Positions 15,669-24,327 of a stretch of 64,000 nucleotides of DNA are shown here, one piece after another. The stretch's first letter is position 1; each line of letters opens with the position of its first letter. Position numbers and translations under genes: made by a program. The notes beneath the pieces are model-generated. The model was given only the letters and a program-made list of their open reading frames with translations, was not told the origin of the DNA and searched no databases. The stretch is from Gaiellasilicea sp033857955. GTDB lineage: Bacteria; Actinomycetota; Thermoleophilia; Gaiellales; Gaiellaceae. Location: positions 35,183-99,182 of the forward strand of contig JAWVCW010000028.1 of assembly GCA_033857955.1 (NCBI GenBank), given 5' to 3'.

Positions 15669-17186
15669 CTACATGGTGTCTGGTGCCTCGACGCCGATCA
15701 AGTCCAGGGAGCGCGCGATCACGGACTTCGTCGCGGTGACGAGGCCGAGCCGAAACGCTTCCGCGTCGGAGCCGAGCACCTTGTGGTCGTGGTAGAAGCG
15801 ATGAAAGTCGTCGGCGAGCCTGATCGCATAGGTCGGGATCGCATGCGGCCCTCGCCGCGCGGCCGCCTCGGCCATGACGGCCGGGAACTCGGCCAGGCGC
15901 TTGATCAGGTCGCGCTCCCCGTCGGCGAGCTCCGCGGGCGGCTCTGCCGAGGGAGCGGCATCGCCGGCGTTTCGGAGGATCCCGGCGATCCGGGCGTGCG
16001 CGTACTGGACGTAGTAGACGGGGTTCTTCTGGCTCTTCTCCGAGGCCAGGTCGACGTCGATGTCGATCGCCTGGTCGTGCCCGCGCGAGACGAGATACCA
16101 GCGGGCCGCGTCCACCCCGACCTCGTCGAGAAGCTCGTCGAGGAAGACGACGTCGCCGCGGCGCTTCGACATCTTCGCTGTCTCGCCGCCCCTCGTCAGG
16201 TGGACGAGCTGGTAGAGCAGCACCTCGACACGGTCCGGGTCGTAGCCGAGCATCCGCGCGACCGCGGCGTACCAGTTTCGCGTGCCGTGATGGTCGGCGC
16301 CGAGGACGTAGATCGCCCGGTCGAGACCCCGGTCGAGCTTGTCCGCGAGATAGACGACGTCGGCCGCACGATAGGTCGGCGTGCCGGACTCCGAGCGGAT
16401 CAGAACGCGATCGTCCTCGTCGCCGTAGGCCGACGAGCGCGCCCAGACCGCCCCGTCCTTTTCGTACGTATCCAAGCGGGGCAGGTACTCGGGGAGTCGC
16501 GTTTCGAGCTCGCTCTGCTTCGCCCACGAGTCGAAGTGGATCCGGAAACGCTCCATCGTCTCCTCGATCCGGCGCAGCATCTGCGGAACCGGGTCGTCCG
16601 GCAGCTTCGCCAGCTCCGCGACGTACTCCCCGTGGTATCCATCCTCGGGCGGCTCCTCCCCACGCCGCCGTGCTTCGACGGACGCGCGGAAGCGCTCCAT
16701 CTGCGCGCCCGCGTCGTTGTAGTAGTACTCCCGCTCGACCTCGTGCCCGGCGAACTCGAGCAGCCGTGCCACGCTGTCGCCGTACGCACCGTTGCGCGCC
16801 GACGCGACTGTGACCGGGCCGGTCGGGTTCGCAGAGACCATCTCGACCTGCACGCGCTCCTTCGTCCGGGCGAAGCCGCCGCCGTAGGAAGCGCCCGCGG
16901 CGAGCATCTCCGCGAGAGCATCGCGATACCAGGCCCGCGAGAGCCAGAGGTTGACGAAGCCGGGACCGGCGATCTCGGCCCGGTCGACGTCCGGTAGCGC
17001 CGCAGCGAGCGCGACGAGCTGCTCGGCGATCGCGCGCGGTGCCTGTTTGCGAGCGCCCGCGAGGCGCATTGCGACGTTGGTCGCGTAGTCGCCGTGCGCC
17101 GCGTCGCCGGGGCGCTCGAGCGCGACCTCGGTCCCCACTGCCTCGCCCAACGCCGCTTCGAGTCTTTCGATCGCCCGGGCGCTCAT
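15669..17186 (-). CDS. argS: Arginyl-tRNA synthetase (non-canonical HIGH motif)
   Basis: A 505-residue class I synthetase charging tRNA-Arg. The N-terminal additional domain (1-85) ends in GPGFVNLWLS. The catalytic domain begins VSANPTGPVTVASARNGAYGD (residues 117-137); the usual HVGHGR is replaced by TVASAR, so both HIGH histidines are absent. Downstream elements are normal: YYYNDAG, KMSKRRG, the VDAARWYL segment, and the DALR-type anticodon domain opening NPVYYVQYAHARI. It is the only ArgRS visible and so is presumably functional. It lies between a channel-like gene and the SPFH pair. Confidence 0.93.
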   Translation of the reverse strand: MSARAIERLEAALGEAVGTEVALERPGDAAHGDYATNVAMRLAGARKQAPRAIAEQLVALAAALPDVDRAEIAGPGFVNLWLSRAWYRDALAEMLAAGASYGGGFARTKERVQVEMVSANPTGPVTVASARNGAYGDSVARLLEFAGHEVEREYYYNDAGAQMERFRASVEARRRGEEPPEDGYHGEYVAELAKLPDDPVPQMLRRIEETMERFRIHFDSWAKQSELETRLPEYLPRLDTYEKDGAVWARSSAYGDEDDRVLIRSESGTPTYRAADVVYLADKLDRGLDRAIYVLGADHHGTRNWYAAVARMLGYDPDRVEVLLYQLVHLTRGGETAKMSKRRGDVVFLDELLDEVGVDAARWYLVSRGHDQAIDIDVDLASEKSQKNPVYYVQYAHARIAGILRNAGDAAPSAEPPAELADGERDLIKRLAEFPAVMAEAAARRGPHAIPTYAIRLADDFHRFYHDHKVLGSDAEAFRLGLVTATKSVIARSLDLIGVEAPDTM

Positions 17187-17258
17187 TTCAGGATGACCAC
17201 GCGCTGACGGTGCGTTCCGGCAGCCCGTGCTTCATGCTGAAAAGGGGCGCCCGGGCGA

Positions 17259-18278
17259 TCAGCGGGCAAGGAGCTCCTTCGGGGCGAAGAGCTCTTCCAG
17301 GGCTCGAAGCTCCTCGTTCGTGCCGACTCCGATCAGGACGTCCCCCACCTCCAGCAGCGCGTCCGGCGAGGGCGTCGTGTCGAACGTCCCGTCGAGCTTG
17401 CTCAGCGCGACGATGATCGCGCCCGTCCGGTCTCGAACGCGCAGCGAGCGGATCGAGCTGCCGGCGGCCTGGCAGCTCGCGGGCACCTGGATCTCCTCGA
17501 GCTTGAAGTCGGGCCCGCCTGTCATCGAGACGATGTCGAGAAAGGCGGCCACCTGCGGCTTCGCGATCAGGTTCGCCATCTGGAGCCCCGCGGTGGAGTA
17601 TGGCTGGACGACGCGGTCGGCGCCGGCGAGCTTCAGCTTGCGCCCGGCCGAGTCGTCGGAGCCACGCGCGACGACGAGGAGCTCGGGGCGGAGCGCCTTC
17701 GCGGAGAGGGTGATGAAGAGGTTGATCTCGTCGGAGTCCGCCGACGCCACGAGGCCGCGCGCCCGGGCGATGCCCGCCCGGTCGAGATCGCGGTCCTCGG
17801 TGCCGTCTCCGTGCACGACGAGCGAGCCGTCGCGCTTGGCGGCTTCGAGGGCATCGTCGTTGACGTCGACGACGACGTACGGCATCCCGCTCGCCTGGAG
17901 CTCGGCCCCGACCCGCCGCCCGACGCGACCGTAGCCGCAGATGATCGTGTGGTCACGCAGCTTGTCGATCGCGCGCCTCCTCCTCCGGTGTCCGTATGCG
18001 TCCCCGACCACGCCGCGCGCGATCAGCTCGACGATCGAGCCCGCGACGTAGGCGAAGAGTGCCACGCCGGCCAGCACCAGGAAGCCGGTGAAGATGGTGA
18101 CCGCCGTCGAACCGGGGTCGGCGGGGACGCCGGTCAGCGAGACAGTGACGAGTGTGCGGTAGGCGGCGTCGATCCAGCCGAGGCCGCTCGCGTGCCGGAA
18201 GACGAGCGTGCCGGCGACGACCAGCGTCGCCACCGCGGCGAGTGCGGAACCGAAGCGCCTGACGCTGAAACCATCCAC
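17259..18278 (-). CDS. Potassium channel-like protein with RCK (TrkA-N/TrkA-C) domains
   Basis: A 339-residue protein. Residues 10-95 hold two transmembrane helices flanking a pore loop (YRTLVTVSLTGVPAD). Residues 108-230 form an RCK Rossmann domain (ICGYGRVGRRVG; VDVNDDALEA; GDGTEDRDLDRAGI), and 250-335 a TrkA-C domain. The layout is that of MthK/Kch-type ligand-gated channels. The pore loop lacks TVGYG, reading TVSLTGV, so K+ selectivity is doubtful. It starts with GTG 18278 from a promoter shared with the DUF3467 gene. Confidence 0.85.
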   Translation of the reverse strand: MDGFSVRRFGSALAAVATLVVAGTLVFRHASGLGWIDAAYRTLVTVSLTGVPADPGSTAVTIFTGFLVLAGVALFAYVAGSIVELIARGVVGDAYGHRRRRRAIDKLRDHTIICGYGRVGRRVGAELQASGMPYVVVDVNDDALEAAKRDGSLVVHGDGTEDRDLDRAGIARARGLVASADSDEINLFITLSAKALRPELLVVARGSDDSAGRKLKLAGADRVVQPYSTAGLQMANLIAKPQVAAFLDIVSMTGGPDFKLEEIQVPASCQAAGSSIRSLRVRDRTGAIIVALSKLDGTFDTTPSPDALLEVGDVLIGVGTNEELRALEELFAPKELLAR

Positions 18279-18283
18279 CCCGT

Positions 18284-18290
18284 TATCGTA
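18284..18290. promoter_or_regulatory. Shared bidirectional -10 box (TATCGTA)
   Basis: Read rightward it is TATCGT, 6 nt before GTG 18296. Read leftward it is TACGAT, 6 nt before GTG 18278. One 7-bp near-palindrome therefore sits exactly midway between two divergent start codons 17 bp apart, as expected for two leaderless transcripts from one element. Confidence 0.65.
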
Positions 18291-18295
18291 GGGGC

Positions 18296-18598
18296 GTGGA
18301 CGAGGACGACTCCGCCCCTGAGCGCCAGATCAACATCCAGATCACGGAAGAGCACCTTGCGGGGACGTACGCGAACTTCGCGAACATCTCCTTCTCCGAC
18401 TACGAGTTCACGCTCACGTTCTCCCGCATCGACCACGAGGTCTCGGAAGGCGACATTCCGGGAGTCGTCGTCGCGCGCGTGAACATGTCGACGAAGTTCG
18501 CCAAGGAGCTGCTCGACGCGATGCAGGACTCCTGGTCGAAATACGCCACGGTTCGCGGGATCCAGGATCTTCCCGAAGCCCCGCCGCGGAATTCGTAG
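18296..18598 (+). CDS. DUF3467 family protein
   Basis: A 100-residue protein matching DUF3467: QINIQI near the start, YANFANISFSDYEFTLTF, and VVARVNMSTKFAKELLDAMQDSWSKYA. These are small beta-rich proteins of unknown function found widely in bacteria. The GTG start follows the shared -10 box by 6 nt. Nine bases separate its stop from the phosphoesterase gene, so they are likely co-transcribed. Confidence 0.88.
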   Translation: MDEDDSAPERQINIQITEEHLAGTYANFANISFSDYEFTLTFSRIDHEVSEGDIPGVVVARVNMSTKFAKELLDAMQDSWSKYATVRGIQDLPEAPPRNS

Positions 18599-18607
18599 CC
18601 CGAGTCG

Positions 18608-19336
18608 TTGAGAACCGCTGTCGTCTCGGACGTCCATGCGAACCTGCACGCGCTCGAAGCGGTGCTCGCGGAGGTGGACCAGGGCGGGTTCGACCAGCTC
18701 TGGTGCCTCGGCGACGTCGTCGGCTACGGACCGAGGCCGAACGAGTGCGTGGCGATCCTCCAGGAGCGGACCGCCATCTGCCTTGCGGGCAACCACGACC
18801 TCGTCGTGCTGGGGAAGATCTCGATCGCGACGTTCGCCGGGGAGGCAGGCGCCGCGGCGGTCTGGACGCGCGAGGTGCTGGACGAGCCCGCACGCGCATT
18901 CCTGGCGACGCTGGCCCCGAGTGCCCTCACGACCGGCGCAGAGCTCTTCCACGGGAGCCCGCGCGACCCCGTGTGGGACTACGTCCTTTCGGAGGATGCG
19001 GCCCGGTGGACATTCGCAGCGACGTCTGCTCCGCTCGTCCTCGTCGGCCACAGCCACGTCGCGCTCGAGCTCGCCGGCGATGGCATGGAGGTTCGAGGCG
19101 GCCAGGCGGCCGCGGGCACGACGCTCGACCTCGCGGCGGCCAGGCGGCTCCTCAATCCTGGCTCGGTCGGCCAGCCGCGGGACGGCGATCCTCGCGCGGC
19201 GTGGCTCGAGATTGACAACTCGTCGGGACGGGCAACCTTCCGCCGTACCGAGTACCCGGTCGAGCGGACGCAGTCCGAGATGCGCGAGCGGGGCCTCCCC
19301 GAGGCCCTGGCCGCGCGGCTCGAGCACGGCATCTAG
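18608..19336 (+). CDS. Calcineurin-like metallophosphoesterase
   Basis: A 242-residue enzyme with the full two-metal motif set: SDVHANLHAL (7-16), LGDVVGYGPRPNEC, AGNHD, VGHSHV and NPGSVGQPRDGDPRAAW. This is the YfcE/MJ0936-like branch, acting on phosphodiesters or phosphoproteins. The TTG start gives MRTAVVSDVH, the correct beginning of the first strand. Substrate unknown. Confidence 0.92.
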   Translation: MRTAVVSDVHANLHALEAVLAEVDQGGFDQLWCLGDVVGYGPRPNECVAILQERTAICLAGNHDLVVLGKISIATFAGEAGAAAVWTREVLDEPARAFLATLAPSALTTGAELFHGSPRDPVWDYVLSEDAARWTFAATSAPLVLVGHSHVALELAGDGMEVRGGQAAAGTTLDLAAARRLLNPGSVGQPRDGDPRAAWLEIDNSSGRATFRRTEYPVERTQSEMRERGLPEALAARLEHGI

Positions 19337-19364
19337 CCCGACCCGACCCAGGGAATGGAGCACC

Positions 19365-19853
19365 ATGGCTGAGCTGACCAATCTGGAGACGAAGCTGGGC
19401 GAAGTGATCGGCCTCGCGATGGCCGCGCAGGCGGCGACGGAGCGCGTCGAGAAGCTGACCGACGACCGGAAGCTGGTCGCCGCGTTGAAGACGATGCGCA
19501 AGGAAGCCGCACAGGCGGAGAAGGACGGCACCGCCGTCGCCGCCTCGCTCAACGGCAAGAAGAGCAAAATCCTCGCCGAGGCGCGCTCGGTGAAGACCAA
19601 GGGCGCGACGATGATGAAGACCTATCTCGAGCGCGGCTCGGACGATCTCGACGGCTTCGAGTTCCTGACGATGGCCGAGGCGGGCGAGGTCGGGCACTGG
19701 TCGGTGCTGGAGACGCTGAACAAGCAGGCCAGGCACCCGGGAGTCCGCAAGCTCGTCAGCACCCACCTGCCGATCCAAAAGCGCCATCTGAAGGACGTGA
19801 TGGCCGCGAGCCTGACGTTGGCGGCGAAGGAGGACGCGAACGCCGAGGCGTAG
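19365..19853 (+). CDS. Helical protein of unknown function (ferritin-like candidate)
   Basis: A 162-residue, almost entirely helical and lysine/alanine-rich protein with no signal or membrane segment. The segment FEFLTMAEAGEVGHWSVL...RHPGVRKLVSTHLPIQKRHLKDV carries spaced Glu and His residues in a pattern seen in ferritin-like four-helix bundles, but I cannot align it to a named family. The frame continues far upstream, but ATG 19365, preceded by GGAG, lies just after the phosphoesterase stop and is the sensible start. Confidence 0.75.
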   Translation: MAELTNLETKLGEVIGLAMAAQAATERVEKLTDDRKLVAALKTMRKEAAQAEKDGTAVAASLNGKKSKILAEARSVKTKGATMMKTYLERGSDDLDGFEFLTMAEAGEVGHWSVLETLNKQARHPGVRKLVSTHLPIQKRHLKDVMAASLTLAAKEDANAEA

Positions 19854-21089
19854 CTACTCGTTCTCGACGTCGTCGGCTTTCACGTCGTCGCCGCCGCCGC
19901 CGCCCGGGCCCGAATTGTCCAGCTCTGCGTCAGCATGCTCCCGGCCACTGCTGTCATCGGACTGGACGATCTCGGGCTCGGGCTCGGGCTCGGGCTCGTC
20001 CGGCTCGCCGCCGCCGGGGCCCGAATTGTCATGACGGTCGTCCTCGGCGCGAACGTCGTCTCGCTCGTCGTCTCGGTTGCCGGGTCCGTCATTCGCGCCG
20101 GGCCCCTCGTTGTCGGCCTCTGAACGGTCCTCGTGGTCACTGGCCGCGCCGGACACGACGGCCGAATCGCCCCCGCCATTGTCGCCGGTGCCGCCCCCAC
20201 CACCGCCCTGCTGCCGCACGGCCGGGAAGCCGCCGGCCGGGACGGCGAGCAGCTTCGACCGGTGCGGAGCCTGCTTGGCCGCGACGGGAACGACTCGTTC
20301 GACCGTGCTTCCGGCCGGACGGGTCGGCGGGTCGTGCAGGTTCCGCTCTGCGACCACCCCGGCAGAACCGGCGATGCCGACAGCAGCGGTCGCGGCCGCG
20401 AGCTTTGCGATCAGAGGGACACCCGCGGCGGCCGCGGCTGCGGCGGCGGGAGTGCCCGCGGTGCTCGCGAAGCCGGGCACTGCGTAGGCGATCGACTCCT
20501 GCACGGCGAGCGGCACGACGAGCACACCCGCCACCAAGCCCGGGCGTAGTCGCCGTTGCAGCCGGCGCCGGGCGCGAAAGAGGAGCGCCTCGACCGCAGG
20601 CCGCGACGTCCCGAGCGCGATCGCGACCTCGTCGTAGCGAAGGCCGTAGAAGTCGCGCAGCACGATTGCCTCGCGCTGCTTCTGGGGCAGCACGGCGAGC
20701 TCCGCGTAGAGCTCGGCTGCCTCCTCGCGCCCGAGCGCGGTCTCCTCCACGCTGGCTGTCTCCGCCATACCGGAGGAGATCCGAGTCGGATCGTCTGCGA
20801 GTGCGAGGGGCTCGCGCATCCGCGCGGTCGCACGACGCCGGCAGGCATTGCGGGCGATCGTGCCGAGCCAGGCCGCCGGATCGCGCACCTCTGTGCCGGT
20901 GAGGAGGTTGCGGTACGCAGAGAGAAACACCTGCTGCGTCGCGTCCTCGGCTTCGTTCGGGTCGCGGAGGAGCATGCGACAGACGCCGTAGACCATCCGC
21001 GAGTGCTCGGTGTAGAGCTGACCGAGACGCGCGCCGGCCGCCCCTGGTGAGGGGCGGCTCGGCAGCGGGGAGATCGGGTCGACGCTCAT
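19854..21089 (-). CDS. ECF sigma factor with membrane segment and acidic repeat tail
   Basis: A 411-residue protein. Residues 20-185 are an ECF sigma factor: region 2 (LYTEHSRMVYGVCRMLLRD, DATQQVFLSAYRNL) and region 4 (LPQKQREAIVLRDFYGLRYDEVA, then RPAVEALLFRARRRL). Residues about 190-265 contain two hydrophobic stretches (LVAGVLVVPLAV and an alanine-rich VPLIAKLAAATAAVGIAGSAGVV). The remaining 145 residues are low-complexity, rich in D, E, G, P and N, with DNSGPGGG twice and an EPEPEPE run. A fused membrane-tethered regulatory domain is inferred. It lies 6 bp after the DUF5666-like gene. Confidence 0.85.
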   Translation of the reverse strand: MSVDPISPLPSRPSPGAAGARLGQLYTEHSRMVYGVCRMLLRDPNEAEDATQQVFLSAYRNLLTGTEVRDPAAWLGTIARNACRRRATARMREPLALADDPTRISSGMAETASVEETALGREEAAELYAELAVLPQKQREAIVLRDFYGLRYDEVAIALGTSRPAVEALLFRARRRLQRRLRPGLVAGVLVVPLAVQESIAYAVPGFASTAGTPAAAAAAAAGVPLIAKLAAATAAVGIAGSAGVVAERNLHDPPTRPAGSTVERVVPVAAKQAPHRSKLLAVPAGGFPAVRQQGGGGGGTGDNGGGDSAVVSGAASDHEDRSEADNEGPGANDGPGNRDDERDDVRAEDDRHDNSGPGGGEPDEPEPEPEPEIVQSDDSSGREHADAELDNSGPGGGGGDDVKADDVENE

Positions 21090-21095
21090 CGAGAG

Positions 21096-22103
21096 CTAGT
21101 GACCATCCCCGTGGTGGTGGTCGTCGTCATCGTTCTCGTCATCGTCTTCGTCGTCGTCGTCGTGCTTGATCTTCTGAAGCGTAAGGGCTCCAGCGGTTCC
21201 CGACGCGGCGCATTTGAGCTCGACGCGGTCTTTGACGGCGAAGCCGGTCAGCGGCTTCGTCAGCGCGCACGTCACGGGTGAGGCGGACGAGCCGGGCGTG
21301 ACCGTGATCGACGTCTCGGAGAGCGCGGTGATCGTGCCGGTCACCTCGAGCTCACCGTCTTCGTCGTCGACGTCGACCCCGTCGTCATCGCGGTCGCCCT
21401 CGTCGTCGCCCTGGACAGAGAGGAGCGTGAGCTTCCCATCGGTGCCCACGGCGACGTGTGCCTTCACCTCGTCGAACGGCGCGAGGCCCGTCGGCAGCAC
21501 GAAGCCAGCAGGGAGGGCGAGAGTGACGAAGCCGGTCTTCGCCACGATGAGCTCGATGCTGCCGGCCTCGATCTTGGTCAGGATCCCCTCGACCTCGAGC
21601 ACGCCGAGACGGCCGACGGTCGAGACCGACGTCGCCTGCGGGGTCGCGGTGGTCAGATTGACCGTGGCCGTGATCTGGTCACCGGGCTGCGGTGCGCGGT
21701 CCGACGCCGACGCGAGCGTGCGCGTCGCCTTGCGCGAGAGCGCGAAGGTCGAGCCGCCGGCCGAGACGAGCAGGCGCTTCTGAGCGTTCTGCCAGCGGAC
21801 GACCACCGCCTTCACCTTCGCGGTCCTGGCGCGGCCGTTGGCCTTCACGGTGCCGGCCTTGAACGTGCCGTCGGCGAGAGAGATGCCGCGCACGTCCAGC
21901 CGCTGGCCGATCTTGAGCGTACGAGCTTTCGGTGTGCGTGCGGTGCGGACGGCGCCGTTTGCAGACGCGGTCACGACGGTGCCGCGCTTGACGTCCTTCG
22001 CGACGACGACACCCTTCCAGGCGGTGGCGGGCGCCGCGGTCGCCGGTGTCGCTGCGGCGAGTAGGCCTGCTGCGACGGCGAGCAGTACGAGAGTGCGCTT
22101 CAT
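21096..22103 (-). CDS. Secreted DUF5666-like protein with poly-Asp/His tail
   Basis: A 335-residue protein from ATG 22103, with GAAGGAG 8 nt upstream. A Sec signal (MKRTLVLLAVAAGLLAA, cleavage after TPATAA) is followed by repeated OB/beta-barrel-like units with motifs KVKAVVVRW, ITATVNLTT, GVLEVEGILTKIEAGSIELIV and ELEVTGTITALSETSITV, typical of DUF5666. The C-terminus is a run of Asp, Glu and His residues ending HHHGDGH, which could bind divalent metal. It sits between two ECF sigma genes and may be part of an envelope-sensing unit. Confidence 0.78.
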   Translation of the reverse strand: MKRTLVLLAVAAGLLAAATPATAAPATAWKGVVVAKDVKRGTVVTASANGAVRTARTPKARTLKIGQRLDVRGISLADGTFKAGTVKANGRARTAKVKAVVVRWQNAQKRLLVSAGGSTFALSRKATRTLASASDRAPQPGDQITATVNLTTATPQATSVSTVGRLGVLEVEGILTKIEAGSIELIVAKTGFVTLALPAGFVLPTGLAPFDEVKAHVAVGTDGKLTLLSVQGDDEGDRDDDGVDVDDEDGELEVTGTITALSETSITVTPGSSASPVTCALTKPLTGFAVKDRVELKCAASGTAGALTLQKIKHDDDDEDDDENDDDDHHHGDGH

Positions 22104-22209
22104 GGGTCTGGGCTCCTTCTTCGGCGGTTGCATGAAGCAGGAGCAGGATTCGCCGCGAAACTTGCGGGCAACGGGCGAATCCCTCGGGCGAGGGAGAGCC
22201 GAGCGGCTG

Positions 22210-22800
22210 CTAGAGGACGGCCCGCTCGGCCGGCTGTTCGCTCGTCGTGGCGAACGTGATTCCGTCACGGCCGAGGGCGAGCTGGACTTCCTCGCGCGCC
22301 TTGTAGATCCGCCACTTGACGGTGGCGAGCGTCACCTCGAGGGAATCGGCGATCTCGGTGTAGGAGAGCCCGACGATGTCCCGGAGGAGAAGCGCCATCT
22401 TCAGGTCGACGCTCAGGTTCTCCACTGCGCGCCAGACCGCGTCGATCGCCTCGATCCGCTCGAACGGCGCGTCGACGACTTCGAGCGGCGGGATGTCCTC
22501 GAGGTTCACGACCGCGCGCGGCCGGCGCTCGAGGGCGCGCAGCTCGTCGAGTACCCGGTTCTTCGTCACCTGGAAGAGCCACGTTGTGAACCGGCAGCGG
22601 AGCGAGAAGCTCGGCAGCCCCTGGTAGACGCGAAGGAAGACCTCCTGCGTCAGATCTTCTGCGAGCGAGCGATCGCCGACGAGCCGCAGCACGTAGTTGA
22701 AAACGGGAAGCTCGTACGCGCGAACGATGAGCGAGAAAGCTCGCTCATCTCCTCGCTGAGCCTTCCGCAGGACGCCGAGGTCAGGCTGGGGCAGCGACAA
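22210..22800 (-). CDS. ECF-family RNA polymerase sigma factor
   Basis: A 196-residue sigma factor with region 2 (DERAFSLIVRAYELPVFNYVLRL, EDLTQEVFLRVYQGL) and region 4 (VDLKMALLLRDIVGLSYTEIADSLEVTLATVKWRIYKAR). No anti-sigma gene follows directly. The next gene in line is the secreted DUF5666-like protein 106 bp away, then the second, membrane-anchored-looking sigma. The start is TTG 22800; TATACT lies 9-10 nt upstream on the same strand, so the transcript may be nearly leaderless. It begins 27 bp after gpmI ends. Confidence 0.9.
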   Translation of the reverse strand: MSLPQPDLGVLRKAQRGDERAFSLIVRAYELPVFNYVLRLVGDRSLAEDLTQEVFLRVYQGLPSFSLRCRFTTWLFQVTKNRVLDELRALERRPRAVVNLEDIPPLEVVDAPFERIEAIDAVWRAVENLSVDLKMALLLRDIVGLSYTEIADSLEVTLATVKWRIYKAREEVQLALGRDGITFATTSEQPAERAVL

Positions 22801-22827
22801 GTGGGCGGGAGTATAGCGCCGAGATTC

Positions 22828-24327
22828 TCAAATGGAAGGTCCCGTTTTCGCGGGGGCGCATAAGGTGGTTCCCGTCATCTCGGACGGCGTATCCAAGCCC
22901 AGGAGCCGCAGGGCCGTAGGGGCTAAATCGGCCAATTCACCACCTCCCTTTAGCCCCACTTCACTCAAGGTGAGTATGAGTGGGACGGGGTTCGTCGTGT
23001 GAGCCGTGTAAGGGCTGACGCCGTCCGCCTCGAGCATCGACTCGGCATTGCCGTGGTCAGCCGTGACGAGGCAGACGCCGCCGGCCGCCAGGGTGGCCTG
23101 GACGACCACGCCGAGGCACTCGTCCGCGACCTCGACGGCCTTCGTCACGGCCGGGATCGAGCCCGTATGACCGACCATGTCCGGGTTCGCGAAGTTGATC
23201 ACCGCGAAGCGATAGCCGTTGCCGATCTCGGCTGCGAAGCGCGCGGCGACCTCGCGCGCCGACATCTCCGGCTTGTGGTCGTAGCTCGGCACGTCACGCG
23301 GGCTCGGGACGACGATGCGCGTCTCGCCGGGCCACTCGTCCTCGACGCCTCCGTTGAAGAAATACGTGACGTGCGCGTACTTCTCGGTCTCCGCGACGTG
23401 TAGCTGCCGCACGCCGGCGGCGGCGAGCGTCTCGGCCAGCGTGTGGGGCACCTCCTGCTCACCGAAGACGACCGGCACGTCCAGCTCGGACGAGTAGCGC
23501 GTCATCGTCGTCAAATCGATCCCCGCCTCGACGAGCTTCGTTGCCAGCTGACGCCCGCGGTCTGGCCGGAAGTTGAAGAAGACCGCGGCGTCGCCAGAGC
23601 CGAGCCGCGGCGCGCCGTCGACGCAGATCGGTTCGAGGAACTCGTCCGTGACACCCGCGTCGTAGCTCCGTTGGACTTCCGTGACGAGTTGGTCAGGTGA
23701 TGCATGGGTACACATGTGCCCCACGATCGCGTCGAAGGCCTTCTGCGTCCGCTCCCACCGCTGATCGCGGTCCATCGCGTAATAGCGGCCGACGATCGTC
23801 GCGATTCTCTCCGCCGACAGCTCGGCGAGGTCGGAGACGGCCGAGGTCGGCGAGACGTCGCGGCCGTCCGTGAAGGCGTGGATCCAGGTCCGCTCCGCCA
23901 TCCCCTGCCGACCGGCGAGCTCGAGGAGCGCCTTCAGGTGATCGATGTGCGAGTGGACACCGCCGTGCGAGACCAGTCCGAGCAGGTGCACGTTCCCACC
24001 GCGCTCCCGCGCGCGCTCGAAGGCGCCGACGAGTGCCGGATTCTCGAAGAGCGAGCCGTCGCGGATCGCGGCGTTCACCCGCTGCAGATCCTGGAACAGG
24101 ATCCGGCCGGAGCCGATCGTCAGGTGGCCGACCTCGGAGTTGCCCATCTGGCCGGCCGGGAGCCCGACCGCCTCGCCCGACGCCTTCAGCGTCGTGTGCG
24201 GGTACTCGCGCCAGAGCCGGTCGAAGACGGGCGTCTCCGCCAACTCGACCGCGTTGCCGGGCCCGGGCGGCGCGCACCCCCAGCCGTCGAGGACGACGAG
24301 CGTTACGAGGTCGACGCTGCCCGGCAA
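22828..24327 (-). CDS. gpmI: 2,3-bisphosphoglycerate-independent phosphoglycerate mutase
   Basis: A 499-residue enzyme interconverting 3- and 2-phosphoglycerate with two Mn ions and a phosphoserine intermediate. Marks: VVLDGWG (D14), GQMGNSEVGHLTIG (catalytic S64), LLGLVSHGGVHSHIDH, FTDGRDV, FNFRPDRGRQL, the Y.FFNGG segment, NPDMVGHTG and TADHGNAE. The only sensible start is TTG 24327, 25 bp inside tpiA; the longer upstream frame is antiparallel noise. It is the last gene of the gap-pgk-unknown-tpiA-gpmI operon. Confidence 0.93.
   Translation of the reverse strand: MPGSVDLVTLVVLDGWGCAPPGPGNAVELAETPVFDRLWREYPHTTLKASGEAVGLPAGQMGNSEVGHLTIGSGRILFQDLQRVNAAIRDGSLFENPALVGAFERARERGGNVHLLGLVSHGGVHSHIDHLKALLELAGRQGMAERTWIHAFTDGRDVSPTSAVSDLAELSAERIATIVGRYYAMDRDQRWERTQKAFDAIVGHMCTHASPDQLVTEVQRSYDAGVTDEFLEPICVDGAPRLGSGDAAVFFNFRPDRGRQLATKLVEAGIDLTTMTRYSSELDVPVVFGEQEVPHTLAETLAAAGVRQLHVAETEKYAHVTYFFNGGVEDEWPGETRIVVPSPRDVPSYDHKPEMSAREVAARFAAEIGNGYRFAVINFANPDMVGHTGSIPAVTKAVEVADECLGVVVQATLAAGGVCLVTADHGNAESMLEADGVSPYTAHTTNPVPLILTLSEVGLKGGGELADLAPTALRLLGLDTPSEMTGTTLCAPAKTGPSI

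Noticed and set aside
19365..19853. Ferritin or hemerythrin assignment for the helical protein
   Set aside because: Some Glu/His spacing is suggestive, but a full set of iron ligands cannot be aligned.
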